Shown here piece after piece: positions 1 to 9,591 of a stretch of DNA of 18,455 bases (positions are counted from its first letter, which is position 1; the number at the start of each line of letters is the position of its first letter). The translations under genes were made by a program, and so were the position numbers. The notes beneath the pieces are model-generated. The model searched no databases and was not told the origin of the DNA. It saw nothing but the letters and a program-made list of their open reading frames with translations. Origin of the DNA: Terfezia claveryi (taxonomy: Eukaryota; Ascomycota; Pezizomycetes; Pezizales; Pezizaceae). The stretch lies in the NCBI GenBank assembly GCA_015179025.1, contig WHUX01000578.1, forward strand, positions 1 to 18,455. The letters run 5' to 3'.

Positions 1-394
1 TCTATGTGAATGTATAGATAATTGCTCTTAGGACTCCGCCAGTGCAGTTCCGATATATCCCCAATCTATATGCGCAGACACAGGCATAGCTAGGTACGTG
101 AACTCGCCAGAAAACCAGCGGACTCTATATGAATGTATATCTAATTGCTCTTAGGACTCTGCCAGTGCAGTTCCGATATATCCCCAATCTATATACGCAG
201 ACACAGGCATAGCCAGGTACGTGAACTCACTAGAAAACTAGCGGACTGTATGTGAAGGCATAGCTAATTGCTCTTAGGACTCTGCAAGTGCACTTCCGAG
301 ATATTCCCCATCTATATGCGTAGACATACCTAGGTACGTGAACTCGCCAGCAAATCCATGGACTTTATGGGAACGCATAGCTAATTGCTCTAGT
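1..394. repeat. 123-bp tandem satellite, three copies plus a partial fourth
   Basis: Units begin near 1, 124, 247 and 364, so the period is 123, 123 and then 117 bases. Each unit carries the same landmarks in order: TAATTGCTCTTAGGACTC, GTGCAGTTCCGATATAT, ATCTATATGCG, and GGTACGTGAACTC. Differences between copies are mostly single-base substitutions. The fourth unit keeps only its first 30 bases or so before the sequence becomes unique. The array runs off the left edge, so its full length is unknown. No open frame spans it. Confidence 0.93.
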
Positions 395-826
395 AATAGG
401 CATTGCTCATGGCAGTGGATAACTACATCAGCCAGCAATTGGGTAGCTCTAGGTATGTGCAGTCTCGCAATATCAGTGTTCTATTGTTAATAGCTATATA
501 GATATTATTAGATCAAAGCACGGCGATAACGACTTTGCAGACAGCTCAGATCAGGGAACCGCTAGGATTTTTAGAGGCATATGCGCAGGATGAGTTCAAG
601 TGGGATGCATGAGGGAATGGTTCATTCAAAGTGCATCTATAGCTTAGCTATGTACATAGAAATTCAAACATACCTAGTTCTTGTAATGTATAGCTGCTAT
701 TACCTCCATGCTCCAAGTGCACACAGTGGTCCACCTATCAGGTAGTTGTGCCAGGGCATGGATATACACATGCACCACGGTGGCACCTCGGAACACAAGG
801 CGCCAGGGCAGTACCTCGGAAGATAT
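395..826. other. Spacer without a recognisable gene
   Basis: This stretch joins the satellite to the G+C-rich repeats. I see no long reading frame, tRNA or transposon end. Base composition shifts from AT-rich to G+C-rich at about 700. A short frame on the minus strand here runs into the repeat sequence and has no coding character. Confidence 0.5.
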
Positions 827-1129
827 GGCGCCCGAGCGACATAAGGGCTAGGGTTCCTAGTGTGTGCAGCTAGAAGAGGGCACTCGTCAGGGCACCTGGT
901 GATGGTGTTGTGGCATCGGGGCGACCTGACGTACAAGGCGGGTCAGGTAGAAGATAGTCCGTCAGGGTGCCGGGAGCGGACGTTGCGGCATAGAAATATA
1001 TATCCTAATGCACCAGAAGTGGCGTCGGGGCGACCTAACGTAGAGGGCAGGAGAGGTATAAGATGGTCCATCAGGGCGCCTGCAGGGTGCGTTGCGGTAC
1101 AGAAATATCTATCCTAATGCCCCTGAATA
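827..1129. repeat. G+C-rich tandem repeat, 109-bp unit, two clear copies and a degenerate third
   Basis: Units at 912-1020 and 1021-1129 align end to end. Shared blocks are GGC.TCGGGGCGACCT, a GTCAGGT/AGAAGAT-like block, GTCC.TCAGGG, GTTGCGG, and CAGAAATAT/TATCCTAATGC. A weaker copy from about 827 to 911 keeps GGCGCCCGAGCGAC, AGAAG, CTCGTCAGGGCACC and GTTGTGGCA. The island is much richer in G+C than its surroundings. It abuts the truncated end of the family A gag fragment, so the repeat boundary is also the break point of that element. Confidence 0.85.
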
Positions 1130-1132
1130 CTA

Positions 1133-1949
1133 TCATCTGCTATTCCACTTAGCTGGCCTGCATAATAAGCTCTTTCAAAGTCTTAGTTAATAGGTAATAC
1201 ACTAAGGCCTATTTGAGTTCTAAGAAAAGACTAGTCTTGAATTAATCAAGTTTAGCCTCATCGTTCTATATGAGTTTGGCCACCAACCTGAAGAATTCAG
1301 TAATGTAGGTTGACACATTATTATTCTTTTGCTTAAGGTCCTGCAAGGCCTGGCTGACTATCCTCTTAAGGTCTGAATCCCCAAAGGCTTGATCTAGGAG
1401 TGTCATCAAGGCTTAGATATCAGCTAAATCTACTCTAGTGGCCTTAATAAATGGTTGGACTTAGTTCATAGCCTTGCCCTCCAACAGCCCGTAAATATAT
1501 GAGAGCTGGTATTGGACTATAGGGAACTTAGTTGAGTCTCCTGATAGCTTGATCTGCACCAACTTCTTCTATACTCTTAGCCTATCTTGATCCTCATTGA
1601 ACTTAGGAGAGGCTAGTAAGTCTTGTGTTTTAGGTGCTTTTTAGGAGTATATAGTAATTAGGGCATGGGTTAGCCTATGGATAGTGTTTCAGTCCTCTGT
1701 TGCTTCCTCTTGGAGCAGGGTGATTATATCTAAAATGGACTTAAGTTATTGCTCAGCTGTTAGAAGGTCAATACCTTGTTACTTACTAATTATATAGATA
1801 GCTGAGAATATTTCAATGATTGTTCTATGGTACTCTAGGAGCTGAGCTAGGTTGGAGGGGATTAGGGTCTTCCTCTAGACTTGAAATCTAATGGTAGGTA
1901 GAAGGAATAACTCGGATATTGTACTAGTTGGTCAAATTAGATCCAATAT
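1133..1949 (-). pseudogene. Ty3/gypsy family A Gag, copy 1, stop-riddled and truncated
   Basis: Gag is the structural protein of retrotransposon particles. Read on the minus strand from 1949 downward, a single frame of about 270 codons is kept with no frameshift but with more than a dozen stops. Its second half matches the Retrotrans_gag capsid pattern: a LLDQAFGDSDLKR segment, then QALQDLKQ, STYITEFFRLVAKL, a residue before NDEAKLD that is now a stop (Trp expected), and LTKTLKELIMQA. It is collinear with the copy at 14556-15232, which carries YVYRLLEGIALDQVQ where this one has YIYGLLEGKAMN. The first codon is ATA where copy 2 has ATG. The frame breaks at the G+C-rich repeats before any zinc knuckle or Pol. 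Family assignment is firm; function is lost. Confidence 0.82.
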
Positions 1950-1951
1950 AA

Positions 1952-2533
1952 TGTAACGAGGGCTTCAGAGAATGAGATGACCAAGAGGTACACTTAGTCA
2001 TTAGGCAAGGAGATTGCACACATAGAAATGCTACATGTATGATAGAGGAAAGCTAGGATAGAGTAAGAGTAAGGGGCAAGAGGCAAGAGGTAGGAGGCAG
2101 GAGGCAGGAAACATGCAGAAGTAAATACCATGTATATCAGAGGGAGGCAGCTCTACTATAGAGTTGTTTAGAGAGGTGAGACACAGAGAGACAAGGCAAG
2201 ACAATGGCAAGGGGGTGTACAAGGAAGGTACACCTTTATAAAGAGAAGCAAAGTCTTATATTGGATATACAAGATATTGGATAGGATTCAATAACAGTAT
2301 GAGGGACAGGAGCTATTTATATATAATTCTGTCAGGTAATGGGGGAAATAAACTTCTCAAGATCTCTATCTTAGAAGCCAAGCAAGGTAATAATAACAAT
2401 AACCCATCACCTGTGTTACAGGTGATGCTAAGGCAATAATAACATAACCTATCACTTGCAATCGTAGGTGATAACAAAGACAAGAATGGCAATAACTATC
2501 ACCTGTGTCAGTGTCGTAGGTAATGACAGGACA
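1952..2533 (-). repeat. Family A 5' region (candidate LTR), copy 1, inverted relative to 13955-14553
   Basis: The reverse complement of this stretch aligns along its length with 13955-14553. Anchors shared by both are AGAAGCCAAGCAAGGTAATA, GGTGTACAA.GAA.GTACAC, GAAGCAA.GTC.T.TATTGG, and AATGCTACATGTATGA. It lies directly upstream of the family A gag in both copies. On the minus strand it starts TGTCCT and ends GTTACA, which fits LTR ends. However, the gag start codon would then fall two bases after the LTR with no room for a primer-binding site. Either the LTR ends earlier or the true gag start is elsewhere. Confidence 0.7.
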
Positions 2534-2958
2534 ACTGAGCATATAATGGTAACATTAGTTAATAGTTATATATACCTAGTTGCATACAGGTTGGCAGATT
2601 AAGTTGCCTCACTATTGAATTCACCTAGGTTTCCAAGTGTCTTCTTATAGTCCCCTAATAGGGCTATATTGGAGTAACAACTATATTAAAAAAAAAAAAT
2701 TACAGTAGTACTTAGCTTGGAAATGTAAATCACTTCTTATATTACTACTATAAGGTTATTTGTTAATATAGGAAGCTAAGCATTTATTAAATCTTAATTG
2801 TGCACTTATATTTATATATGTCCTCTTATGTAGTTTGGTTATATTTAAGAATTACTACTGCCTTTTCAATATTTTATAACAACTATAACATATTCCATCA
2901 GGTAAGGCCCTTAATAACTTACCTATACCTATAGATACCTATTAGTAAATTAATTAGA
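2534..2958. other. AT-rich spacer without a recognisable gene
   Basis: Very AT-rich sequence with a run of A around 2688-2699. I see no coding frame, RNA gene or transposon end beyond the inner boundary of family A copy 1. Confidence 0.5.
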
Positions 2959-3770
2959 ATGTCTAATATTAATGAAGTAGAAGGTGATAAGTTTGAAATC
3001 AAAAACAAAAAGATTATAGAAACCTTTGTTCAAGGAATTCAGGGTTTATGTACTAAATAAGGAAAGACTTCAGATATACAATAAATAATATCATGAAGAA
3101 CCTACCTACTATAGCTATAAGAACTAAAACATATAAGCAAAATGCCTATAACATAAGCCTATGAGTGGTTGCAAAAGAGATACTAGCGGAATTGAAAAAA
3201 GGTGGTAAAGAGTTATGAAGCTAACTAGCCAGATATATTAAAGAGTATATATATACTATAGAAAGAAAAGAAGAACTCAATAACATAGTTAAAGTAGAGA
3301 AGCAATATCTTATTTATGGAGTTAAAATTATTACAGACTCAGTAGTGAAGGTATAGAAAAAGACTTTGAAAGCATTATCCAACTTGGTAAATAACTAGCT
3401 AATCACAAAGCTAATTTAAAAGGGTACTAGTAGATAGAGCACTCTTAACTAACCTATACCTTACAGTGCAATTATGCTTAGGAGTTAGGGATTCATATAA
3501 TCTTAATTGCAGCTTCTTTAAAAGACAAACTGCATATTGGAACTAAGGGGCTTGCAAAGAAGTTTGCTGTCCTCTAGGGTGTTAAAAAGTTTGGTATTTC
3601 ATAGTTTGAGCTACTCATTTGTAGTGGAATAATTAAAGAGGAAGCTAGAGAGACTGTAGCTCAAAAAGCAGTTAAAAGTAGAGACCAAGTAAGGAAAGAA
3701 TGTACTAATACTTTACTAAAAGCAATAAGTGAGTTCATTCCATAATTCTTCTAGTCTCTAATACCTTTAA
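2959..3770 (+). pseudogene. Unidentified decayed reading frame
   Basis: An ATG at 2959 opens a hydrophilic frame (MSNINEVEGDKFEIKNKK...) that runs about 33 codons to its first stop. It continues through many TAG/TAA codons with Gln- and Lys-rich text between them, for example AYEWLQKRY and KKVVKSYEAN. From about 3485 the more protein-like text is in another frame: ASLKDKLHIGTKGLAKKF and IIKEEARETVAQKAVKSRD. A frameshift is therefore likely near 3480. I do not recognise the family. In sequence this AT-rich some of the apparent coding signal could be chance, so this is a low-confidence call for a RIP-damaged transposon gene. Confidence 0.3.
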
Positions 3771-4186
3771 CTTATACTACTTCAATCAAGATAAACAGAT
3801 AAAATGCCCAAATAAATTGATGAAGTCAGTACTATGCCAGTCAGGTATATTTTTAAAAAGTCTAAAGAATGCTAGGCTGAGAGTGTCATGGCTAAAGGAA
3901 TAGGGAGATCAACAATAGATAGAGAAGGTTATTCAATTATAGAATACTGGAAATATCCGAGCAATCTTGAAGGCTTTGGCAGAGAAGTGGCTATAATTTA
4001 GTAAAGGTAAAATTAATGATATTAATATGGAAGAGTAGAATATAGACAATTGGGATATAGAAGGCCAAGAAGGTAAGAAATAGGCCAATAGCATGTTGTA
4101 AGCTAATAGATTGTCATTATATAGTTTATATATGAGTTTGATACTTAATATATACTAAAAAACAATTATTCTTTCTTACATAACCA
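3771..4186. other. AT-rich stretch without a supported gene
   Basis: Only short broken frames are seen. A run of A at 4193-4204 lies next to the 3' end of the minus-strand frame that follows. Confidence 0.45.
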
Positions 4187-4636
4187 TCAAAAATGAAAAA
4201 AAAAAAGCCACCCTATATAGTATGAAGGATTAGCTAGGGAATCTCTGATAGATCTAACAAGAGTAGAGACCATAGCATAGAAGACTTCCTCGAGCATCTC
4301 GTCAATAAACATACCAATCTCATAGCTAGGCCCTAATTGCACCAGGCCTAGCTCTGGGACTACTGGGCCTAGATCTGGAAGAGCTTGGCTATAGTATAGT
4401 TGGTTAATACTAAGAGGAGTTGCTGACCCCAATAGTTCTAAGTCTAGAGATGCTGGTATTACTGCCTTAGGCTCATTTGGTATATTGAGTTCTTCATTGA
4501 CAATTATATTAAGAATTCCCTGTTGAAGTTGTTGTTAAGAGGCAGGTATATGACTATCAATTGTATCCTAAAATAAGTACTATTATATTAGTTGTTCTAT
4601 CTAAAAGTATAGGTTTATGCAAGAGAGATTATACAT
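4187..4636 (-). pseudogene. Unidentified 150-codon minus-strand frame with five premature stops
   Basis: On the minus strand an ATG at 4636-4634 opens a frame that stays in register to 4187 with no indel and five internal TAG/TAA codons. All five lie in the first third, where Gln codons would fit (for example LYF-stop-IEQLI-stop-stop-YLF). From 4551 the frame is open and complex: NIIVNEELNIPNEPKA, LPDLGPVVPELGLVQLG, GMFIDEMLEEVFYAMVSTLV, RSIRDSLANPSYYIGW. It ends in a Phe-rich tail encoded by the A-run. The mixed composition looks like a real protein rather than low-complexity noise. I do not recognise the family, and no catalytic motif is visible. It sits tail to tail with the 2959-3770 frame. 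Confidence 0.45.
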
Positions 4637-6129
4637 AAAACCTTTTTATATTAATCACTTCAAGGTCTAAGTCAGCTTTTTAGACAATTAAATTTTTCTT
4701 TAGTAAGACTAGTTAGACTACCATTGTATTTTTAGATGGTATCTGTAGTCTTCTACATAATCTTGCTCTAAATAAGGTTTATAGGAACCCCCATTAAGTT
4801 TTAAGCTATTATATTAGAATCAGAATATAATATTATTGTAATATATGCTAGTAGAGTATAAGTGAGTATGTTGGTAAAGTAACTATGATAAGGTTGGTTT
4901 AAGTAAGTAGAGTAAAGGTGTTACGGCATGATATATTTTGTAACTTTGTATAGGATTTGGAGTTATATGAATATGAATGATAATATATGGAATTTCCATA
5001 AGGTTTTTGCAAGTCTAGCTTATATTAGCCCCTCAATAGGTACTGATAAGAACCTGATATCAAACTTCTAGATTTGGTAGTTTGTTTTCACCATACTATA
5101 CCTACAATTCTACAACTAGAGCTCAACTCATAACCAGAATAAACGAACCTTAACCTACTAATACTAATACTTTATCCTCCAATTTGTCCCACTACTATAT
5201 ATCAACCCTATATTTACTCACCATATCTACAATAATCTCTTCAATCTTTTAGTTACTGACAAAGAAGAATATATTAAAAGTAGGTGCTAATATAATAAAA
5301 AGTAAATTTGACTATAAAACTAATAAGAGAGGTTGTACTTTCTATTAAAAGCGAAAGTGTAAGGCTAAAGTGAAGACAAAGAAAATACATAAGAAATTAT
5401 ATATCACAAATTATAAATAAGTAAGATACTCCTGGAGTAACAGAGCCAATGGAGGAAGAAATGGAGAAGTGGATTCTAGCTCAAGAGCTTGGATATAAGG
5501 TAAGGTATGAACTAAATTTCTAATATAATATATTCTGACCTAGGAGTAGGTTTTTGCATTAGGTGATAATAAAGAAGCTATCCTGCATACATTATGAAGA
5601 AGATCACAAATAGTTAGAGTAACTAATATAGTCTTAGGTATCCAGAGAGTCAAATAAGCTAGTGGAATCTACTAGTATCTTACAGAATTGTTATGGAGTA
5701 TTCTTATGATAAGTGAAAATCCTATGAGTAAGAATCAATCTCAATGAGAGGTAAGTAATTCTTAAAACTTACATGTCTCGACATATGTAAGTGATAGAGT
5801 AAAGCTTCAAAAAAAAGAGTAAGAGACAATTAATAGCAGTATACGAAGTTAGCTATCAATCATTTTAAAGTAATAGAGCAAAGATTTTAGTTCTTTTCTT
5901 ATGAATATAAAAACAATGCATATATTTATTACTGTATCCTAAAGTACAACAATTTCTCTATATAATATATCTCCCTCAGTAAAGCTAATAAACTTAAACT
6001 AAAAAAATAACTTTTGCTATTACTCTTATTTTGAGTAACTTCCTAACCACTATATTCCTCCTCCCTTTTAAAACTTAGGCAGCCCCATTGCTACCTAAAT
6101 ATCCATCTAACTCTCAGAACAACAAATTT
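4637..6129. other. AT-rich interval without a supported gene
   Basis: Long, AT-rich and dense in stops on both strands. Short protein-like patches occur on the plus strand near 5450-5525 (EPMEEEMEKWILAQELGYKV) but do not extend. A small hairpin at about 5767-5792 (ACTTACATGT ... ACATATGTAAGT) resembles arms in the tandem repeat at 13777-13922. No LTR, tRNA or terminal inverted repeat pair was found. Confidence 0.4.
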
Positions 6130-7440
6130 TCTACCCCTTCCCCTTAGAGCAAAGATTATACTTAAAAAAAAAGAAATAAAGCACTCATATAAATAATAAA
6201 AGAAATCTTCTTAATCCATATCTTCTACTATTTCTGTTTTACTCACTTCCAATAACTTCTTCAAGCTCCATACTAATGTTTCCTTATTTATCCCTCCTTC
6301 TCCAGCTGTCAACGATCTGATTGCTCCTTTTACTGCTAACGTATCATTTTTATCCTTCTTATCCTTAGCCTTCTATTTAACCTCATCCATCCTTTTGTCA
6401 ACATCCAGGTTGATAACTAGTATATCCAGCTTAAACTTCCTCTTCTTTTCCTCCTTCTCTTACTCTCTCCTTCTCTTCCTCATTATCGGTTTTCCTAGTT
6501 CAGGCCTTACTTCAACAATTTTCTTAACAACTTTCTTCCCCTTACCTTTAGCTATAATAACTTCCTCAATCTCATCATCTTTATTTTCACCCTTATCTGA
6601 ATTTCCTCCTTCAACAACTTGAACCTCCACCTCAGCTTAAGCTTTGGCTTTTTCATTTGGCAAGGTAGCTTGAAATACTATCTCGAGAGATGCAACTATT
6701 TCAATAGCTACTTGTGTATTTAGGGTATCGACTTTATAAGGAGGATTATTGTGAAAAGGAGAGAGAGTTATTATTAGGAGGAATGTAAGAGGTGCCAAGG
6801 ATGATGCAAGTGAAGCAACTTCCTCCTGAATCTTATTTCTCTACAATTGCTTCTTTTCTATATATATCTTTTCAGTAATATCCCTTATCATCACCTACTT
6901 CTATTTCTTAGTTTGCTTAGCAGCTAACCTTTCTGCTACTCCTATCATCATTTTCATCTTCACATCATTCCATACTGGATTCCTCTCTACCAATCATATA
7001 AGTTTTCTGAGGAATTCTTTAGCAGGCTAAGGAGGTATCAATTCCCCCATCTTCTCTTCCTATTTATTTCTCCACACATTTTCCAGTCTTTTTCATATAT
7101 TCACTCTTCTTCTTTGAGATTCTGTATAAATCTTAGACAATGGTAGGATTGTTTTTAAGAAGCTAAGATCTGTCTCAATGTCTTCTCAGACTACTTTCAT
7201 ACTTGTAAAGTCTTCGTTGGCCTATATTTCCACTATTTCTTTGAGGATTTAGGCAGCAAAAGCTACCTTTTCTACTTGAGTTTGGGTCAGATAAGCTATC
7301 TCTTTAGTAAACTTCTATTTGTTCCTTCCCTCTAGCTTTAATATCTCATCTTGATACCTCTTCCTTAAATCTTAACTTCTACTCAATACCTTATCAGTGA
7401 TGCTAATAATTCGGTTATCATTTTCTAATATAGTAGACTA
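6130..7440 (-). pseudogene. Unidentified long minus-strand frame, charged and coiled-coil-like, many stops and no frameshift
   Basis: Reading the minus strand from 7440 to 6130 gives one register of about 430 codons with roughly 17 stops (about nine TAG, five TAA, three TGA) and no indel. Text between stops is protein-like. It begins with ILENDNRIISITDKVLS and a charged helical region (RKRYQDEILKLEGRN, KFTKEIAYLTQTQVEKVAFA). Then come an open stretch (IQEEVASLASSLAPLTF), an acidic/basic linker (SDKGENKDDEIEEVIIAKGK) and a basic segment (RKRRRE, KEEKKRKFKL). It closes with a compact end (TLAVKGAIRSLTAGEGG, LVWSLKKLLEVSKTEIVEDM). Many stops fall where Gln would suit a coiled coil. A possible upstream start is the ATG at 7513-7511, in another frame, which overlaps the copia target site. 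No known domain is recognised. Purine-rich strands can mimic Lys/Glu-rich text, so confidence is moderate. Confidence 0.45.
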
Positions 7441-7510
7441 GAGTATCTGATAAGGTAATAATATATGAAGTAGAGGAAGGTATCATTTAGGAAGGATGAG
7501 TAGGATACTT

Positions 7511-7515
7511 CATTT
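7511..7515. repeat. Left target-site duplication of the copia element
   Basis: CATTT immediately precedes the TGTTGAAA start of the 5' LTR. The matching bases after the 3' LTR are TATTT. Five bases is the usual duplication length for Ty1/copia integrases. The single difference is C to T at a CpA. Confidence 0.8.
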
Positions 7516-8154
7516 TGTTGAAAATAATTATTTCCTTTCGATATAGTTAAGTATTTCCATACAATACATCGTTCTCTTTTACGATTACTTCCACATTATG
7601 CTGATACTCAATATGGACACTTGCTACCCGATTAAGGACTTCTGTATTATTTCTTTCACATGTATTCACATGTCGTTCACATGTTCTTATTATCTTTGCT
7701 TACTTTCCTAACTTAGTATCTATTATCATTGTATGATGCTGCTTTACTACTTAAGGTTACTGCTTACTTATCTCAGTTGTCATGACTCAACGATCACTAC
7801 TTCTATGACTTTTTGTTATATTCGTTGAGTTATATTACTGTCTCAGTTGCACACCTCTATGTATTTCTTTATTCACATGTACACGATATACTATTCTTAG
7901 GTTATATAACTTAGACTTCCTTACTAGATCTTTACCCTCAACTTGTACTATTATATACGAGTTTCCTACTCCTGTATCTAGTTCTACACACTTCTCAATT
8001 AGACTCTATAAACTGTCTACTCTCGATATAGTTCAACCATCTACTCTTTCGTACTTCTGCTCACTCGCACTCTCTGTTTAATAGCACTACTGTCCACCGC
8101 TACTACCTCCGTAATTACTACCGCGATACCTCCACTCATAGTAACCTTTCAATA
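7516..8154 (+). repeat. 5' LTR of the copia element
   Basis: Starts TGTTGAAA and ends TTTCAATA. The ends form an inverted repeat except for the last dinucleotide, where CA is expected and TA is seen (a CpA to TpA change). It aligns without gaps to 12710-13348. It should hold the promoter and RNA start, but I could not assign a TATA box with confidence among its many AT-rich words. Confidence 0.96.
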
Positions 8155-8155
8155 A

Positions 8156-8168
8156 GTTATGAGCCCAG
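8156..8168 (+). other. Primer-binding site for the anticodon half of initiator-Met tRNA
   Basis: GTTATGAGCCCAG begins one base after the 5' LTR. It is complementary to the anticodon stem-loop of eukaryotic initiator tRNA-Met (CTGGGCTCATAAC, containing the CAU anticodon) and not to the tRNA 3' end. Use of a cleaved half-tRNA is known for Drosophila copia and yeast Ty5. Confidence 0.85.
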
Positions 8169-8230
8169 AATAGCTCAAGACAATTTGATAACTTTCTCGC
8201 ATTCACTTCCCTCCTACGTATATCTATATA

Positions 8231-9178
8231 ATGGCATCTAGTTCAGGATCTGGTTCTGGCAGTAAAGGAAAGGCTGTACCCGCTATCTTCCCACCACTGA
8301 AAGACTTCAAGCCTATTCCAGTCAAACTTGACAACATTGAGTCGCTTACCGGCAAAGACAACTACGAAGACTGGGCTGATACTGTTAAAATGATCATGAG
8401 AGGCATGGGTTATAAGGAACTTGTTATTCAAGGACTTAAACCTGCGACAGATGCAACACAAGAAGAGATAGTACTCTTTGCAGCTATGGAAAATCAAGCT
8501 ATCCTCATGCTAATACAGGTTATCAGCAAACCTATACTGAAGGTTGTCTCTAAGTTTCATTCACCATATGAAATTGGACTCATCTCAAAGACCATTATTA
8601 CCATGATACCCCATTTTCTTTCGTACATCAACTGCACACACTCTTCACCTTGGCCACAACCTACACTCCTACTACCTCCTTTGCCGACTTCATTAAGCAA
8701 TATGAGACTGAGTGATCTCGACTTTACTCTCTCACTGGCTCTTCAGATGAATATCGCAAATCTCTCCGCACTTTCCTTAATAAGGACGAAGCCAAAAGGG
8801 ACATCCTCCTCTCCTTCCTCGTCGAACATCACTCTAATATAGTCGACAATCTCTCAACTAAGTCCAACCTTACATATGCTGATGCAAAATTACGACTTCT
8901 CTCTGTTGGTTCCGAAATTGAAAAACGGGATACTACTCTCTCTGCCTCCTTCAAGAAGAATGGCAAGCCTCAACAGCAGCAATCACAACAACAGAACAAG
9001 GACTCTGATATGGAATACACCTATTGCAAGAAGCATCAACTCGGTAAATATACAGGTCATACATAGTAGAAGTGCCAAAAGTTGAAGAAGTCAAACGAGG
9101 ATAAAAAGAAGGATAAAAAGAAGGAAGACAAGAAGGAACAGGCACTTATTGTTAGCAGCTCTGGTAGCTCCTAGGATG
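8231..9178 (+). pseudogene. Copia Gag region
   Basis: Gag forms the particle that packages element RNA. The ATG at 8231 is the first after the LTR and primer-binding site. A Ser/Gly-rich start (MASSSGSGSGSKGKA) leads to a copia Gag core: LDNIESLTGKDNYEDWADTV, then KMIMRGMGYKELV. The first 115 codons are open. At about 8574 one T appears to be missing (YEI followed by GGA, with Trp expected) and the match continues in the next register: SFADFIKQYETE, a TGA in place of Trp, then SRLYSLTGSSDEYRKSL, NLTYADAKLRLLSVGSEI. A Gln-rich linker precedes a zinc-knuckle-like segment near 9022 (YCKKHQLGKYTGHT, two TAG codons at 9067-9072, KCQK), where Trp and Gln are expected. A Lys/Asp-rich tail follows. 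Confidence 0.88.
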
Positions 9179-9216
9179 AGGCTCTCAGCGTCAGTAACCC
9201 ATCCCAAAAAACTATC

Positions 9217-9444
9217 TAGAAATTTGATACAGCATGCAGTGCTTACATGACCAACGATATAGGACACTTCAAGAACTTTTCAGAGGATAGTGGAACTGTA
9301 GAAGGAGCTGGCAATAATCTCCTCGAAGCTAAAGGAAAAGGGACAGTCCTTCTTAACTGTCTACTTCCCAATAGCTCTACTTCCACTGTTCGTCTTGTCA
9401 ATGTTCGATATGTTCCTTCTCTTGGTTACTTACTGTTTTTTTAG
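9217..9444 (+). pseudogene. Copia aspartic protease region
   Basis: Protease cuts the polyprotein. A TAG sits two codons before the active-site segment FDTACSAYMTND; the catalytic Asp codon is at 9226-9228. DTA replaces the commoner DSG/DTG, which some copia proteases tolerate. The residue after SA is Tyr (TAC); His is usual in this family and CAC to TAC is a CpA transition. The body (GTVEGAGNNLLEAKGKGTVL, RLVNVRYVPSLGY) fits the flap and strand pattern, and YVPSLG(Y)NL is a typical downstream landmark. A TAG stops the frame at 9442-9444, where Trp/Ser is expected before NAVRF. Confidence 0.82.
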
Positions 9445-9591
9445 AATGCTGTTCGATTTCATCTTTCCACTTTTTCTACGGACTCCGGGTTTTATATTAC
9501 GAAGAAAGGCAATGATTCTGTGTTATTTATGGTAGAATTTGTTAGAAGTCTCCTATTTATTATTAAGTCAAATAAAAAGGCATTAGTTTCC

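Noticed and set aside
1..394. CRISPR-like regular repeats
   Set aside because: Whole 123-bp units repeat with no unique spacers, and the context is eukaryotic.
860..1117. 85-codon plus-strand frame and the overlapping minus-strand frame 700-936
   Set aside because: Both lie in G+C-rich tandem repeats, where stops are rare by composition; no coding pattern is seen.
5124..5136. CAACTCATAACCAG, whose complement resembles the initiator-tRNA primer-binding site of a second copia element on the minus strand
   Set aside because: The match is short and degraded (GTTATGAG then mismatches), no LTR end precedes it, and no copia protein follows on that strand.
6395..6622. 75-codon plus-strand frame rich in Ser, Leu and Phe
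   Set aside because: It is the complement of the Lys/Glu-rich minus-strand frame 6130-7440.
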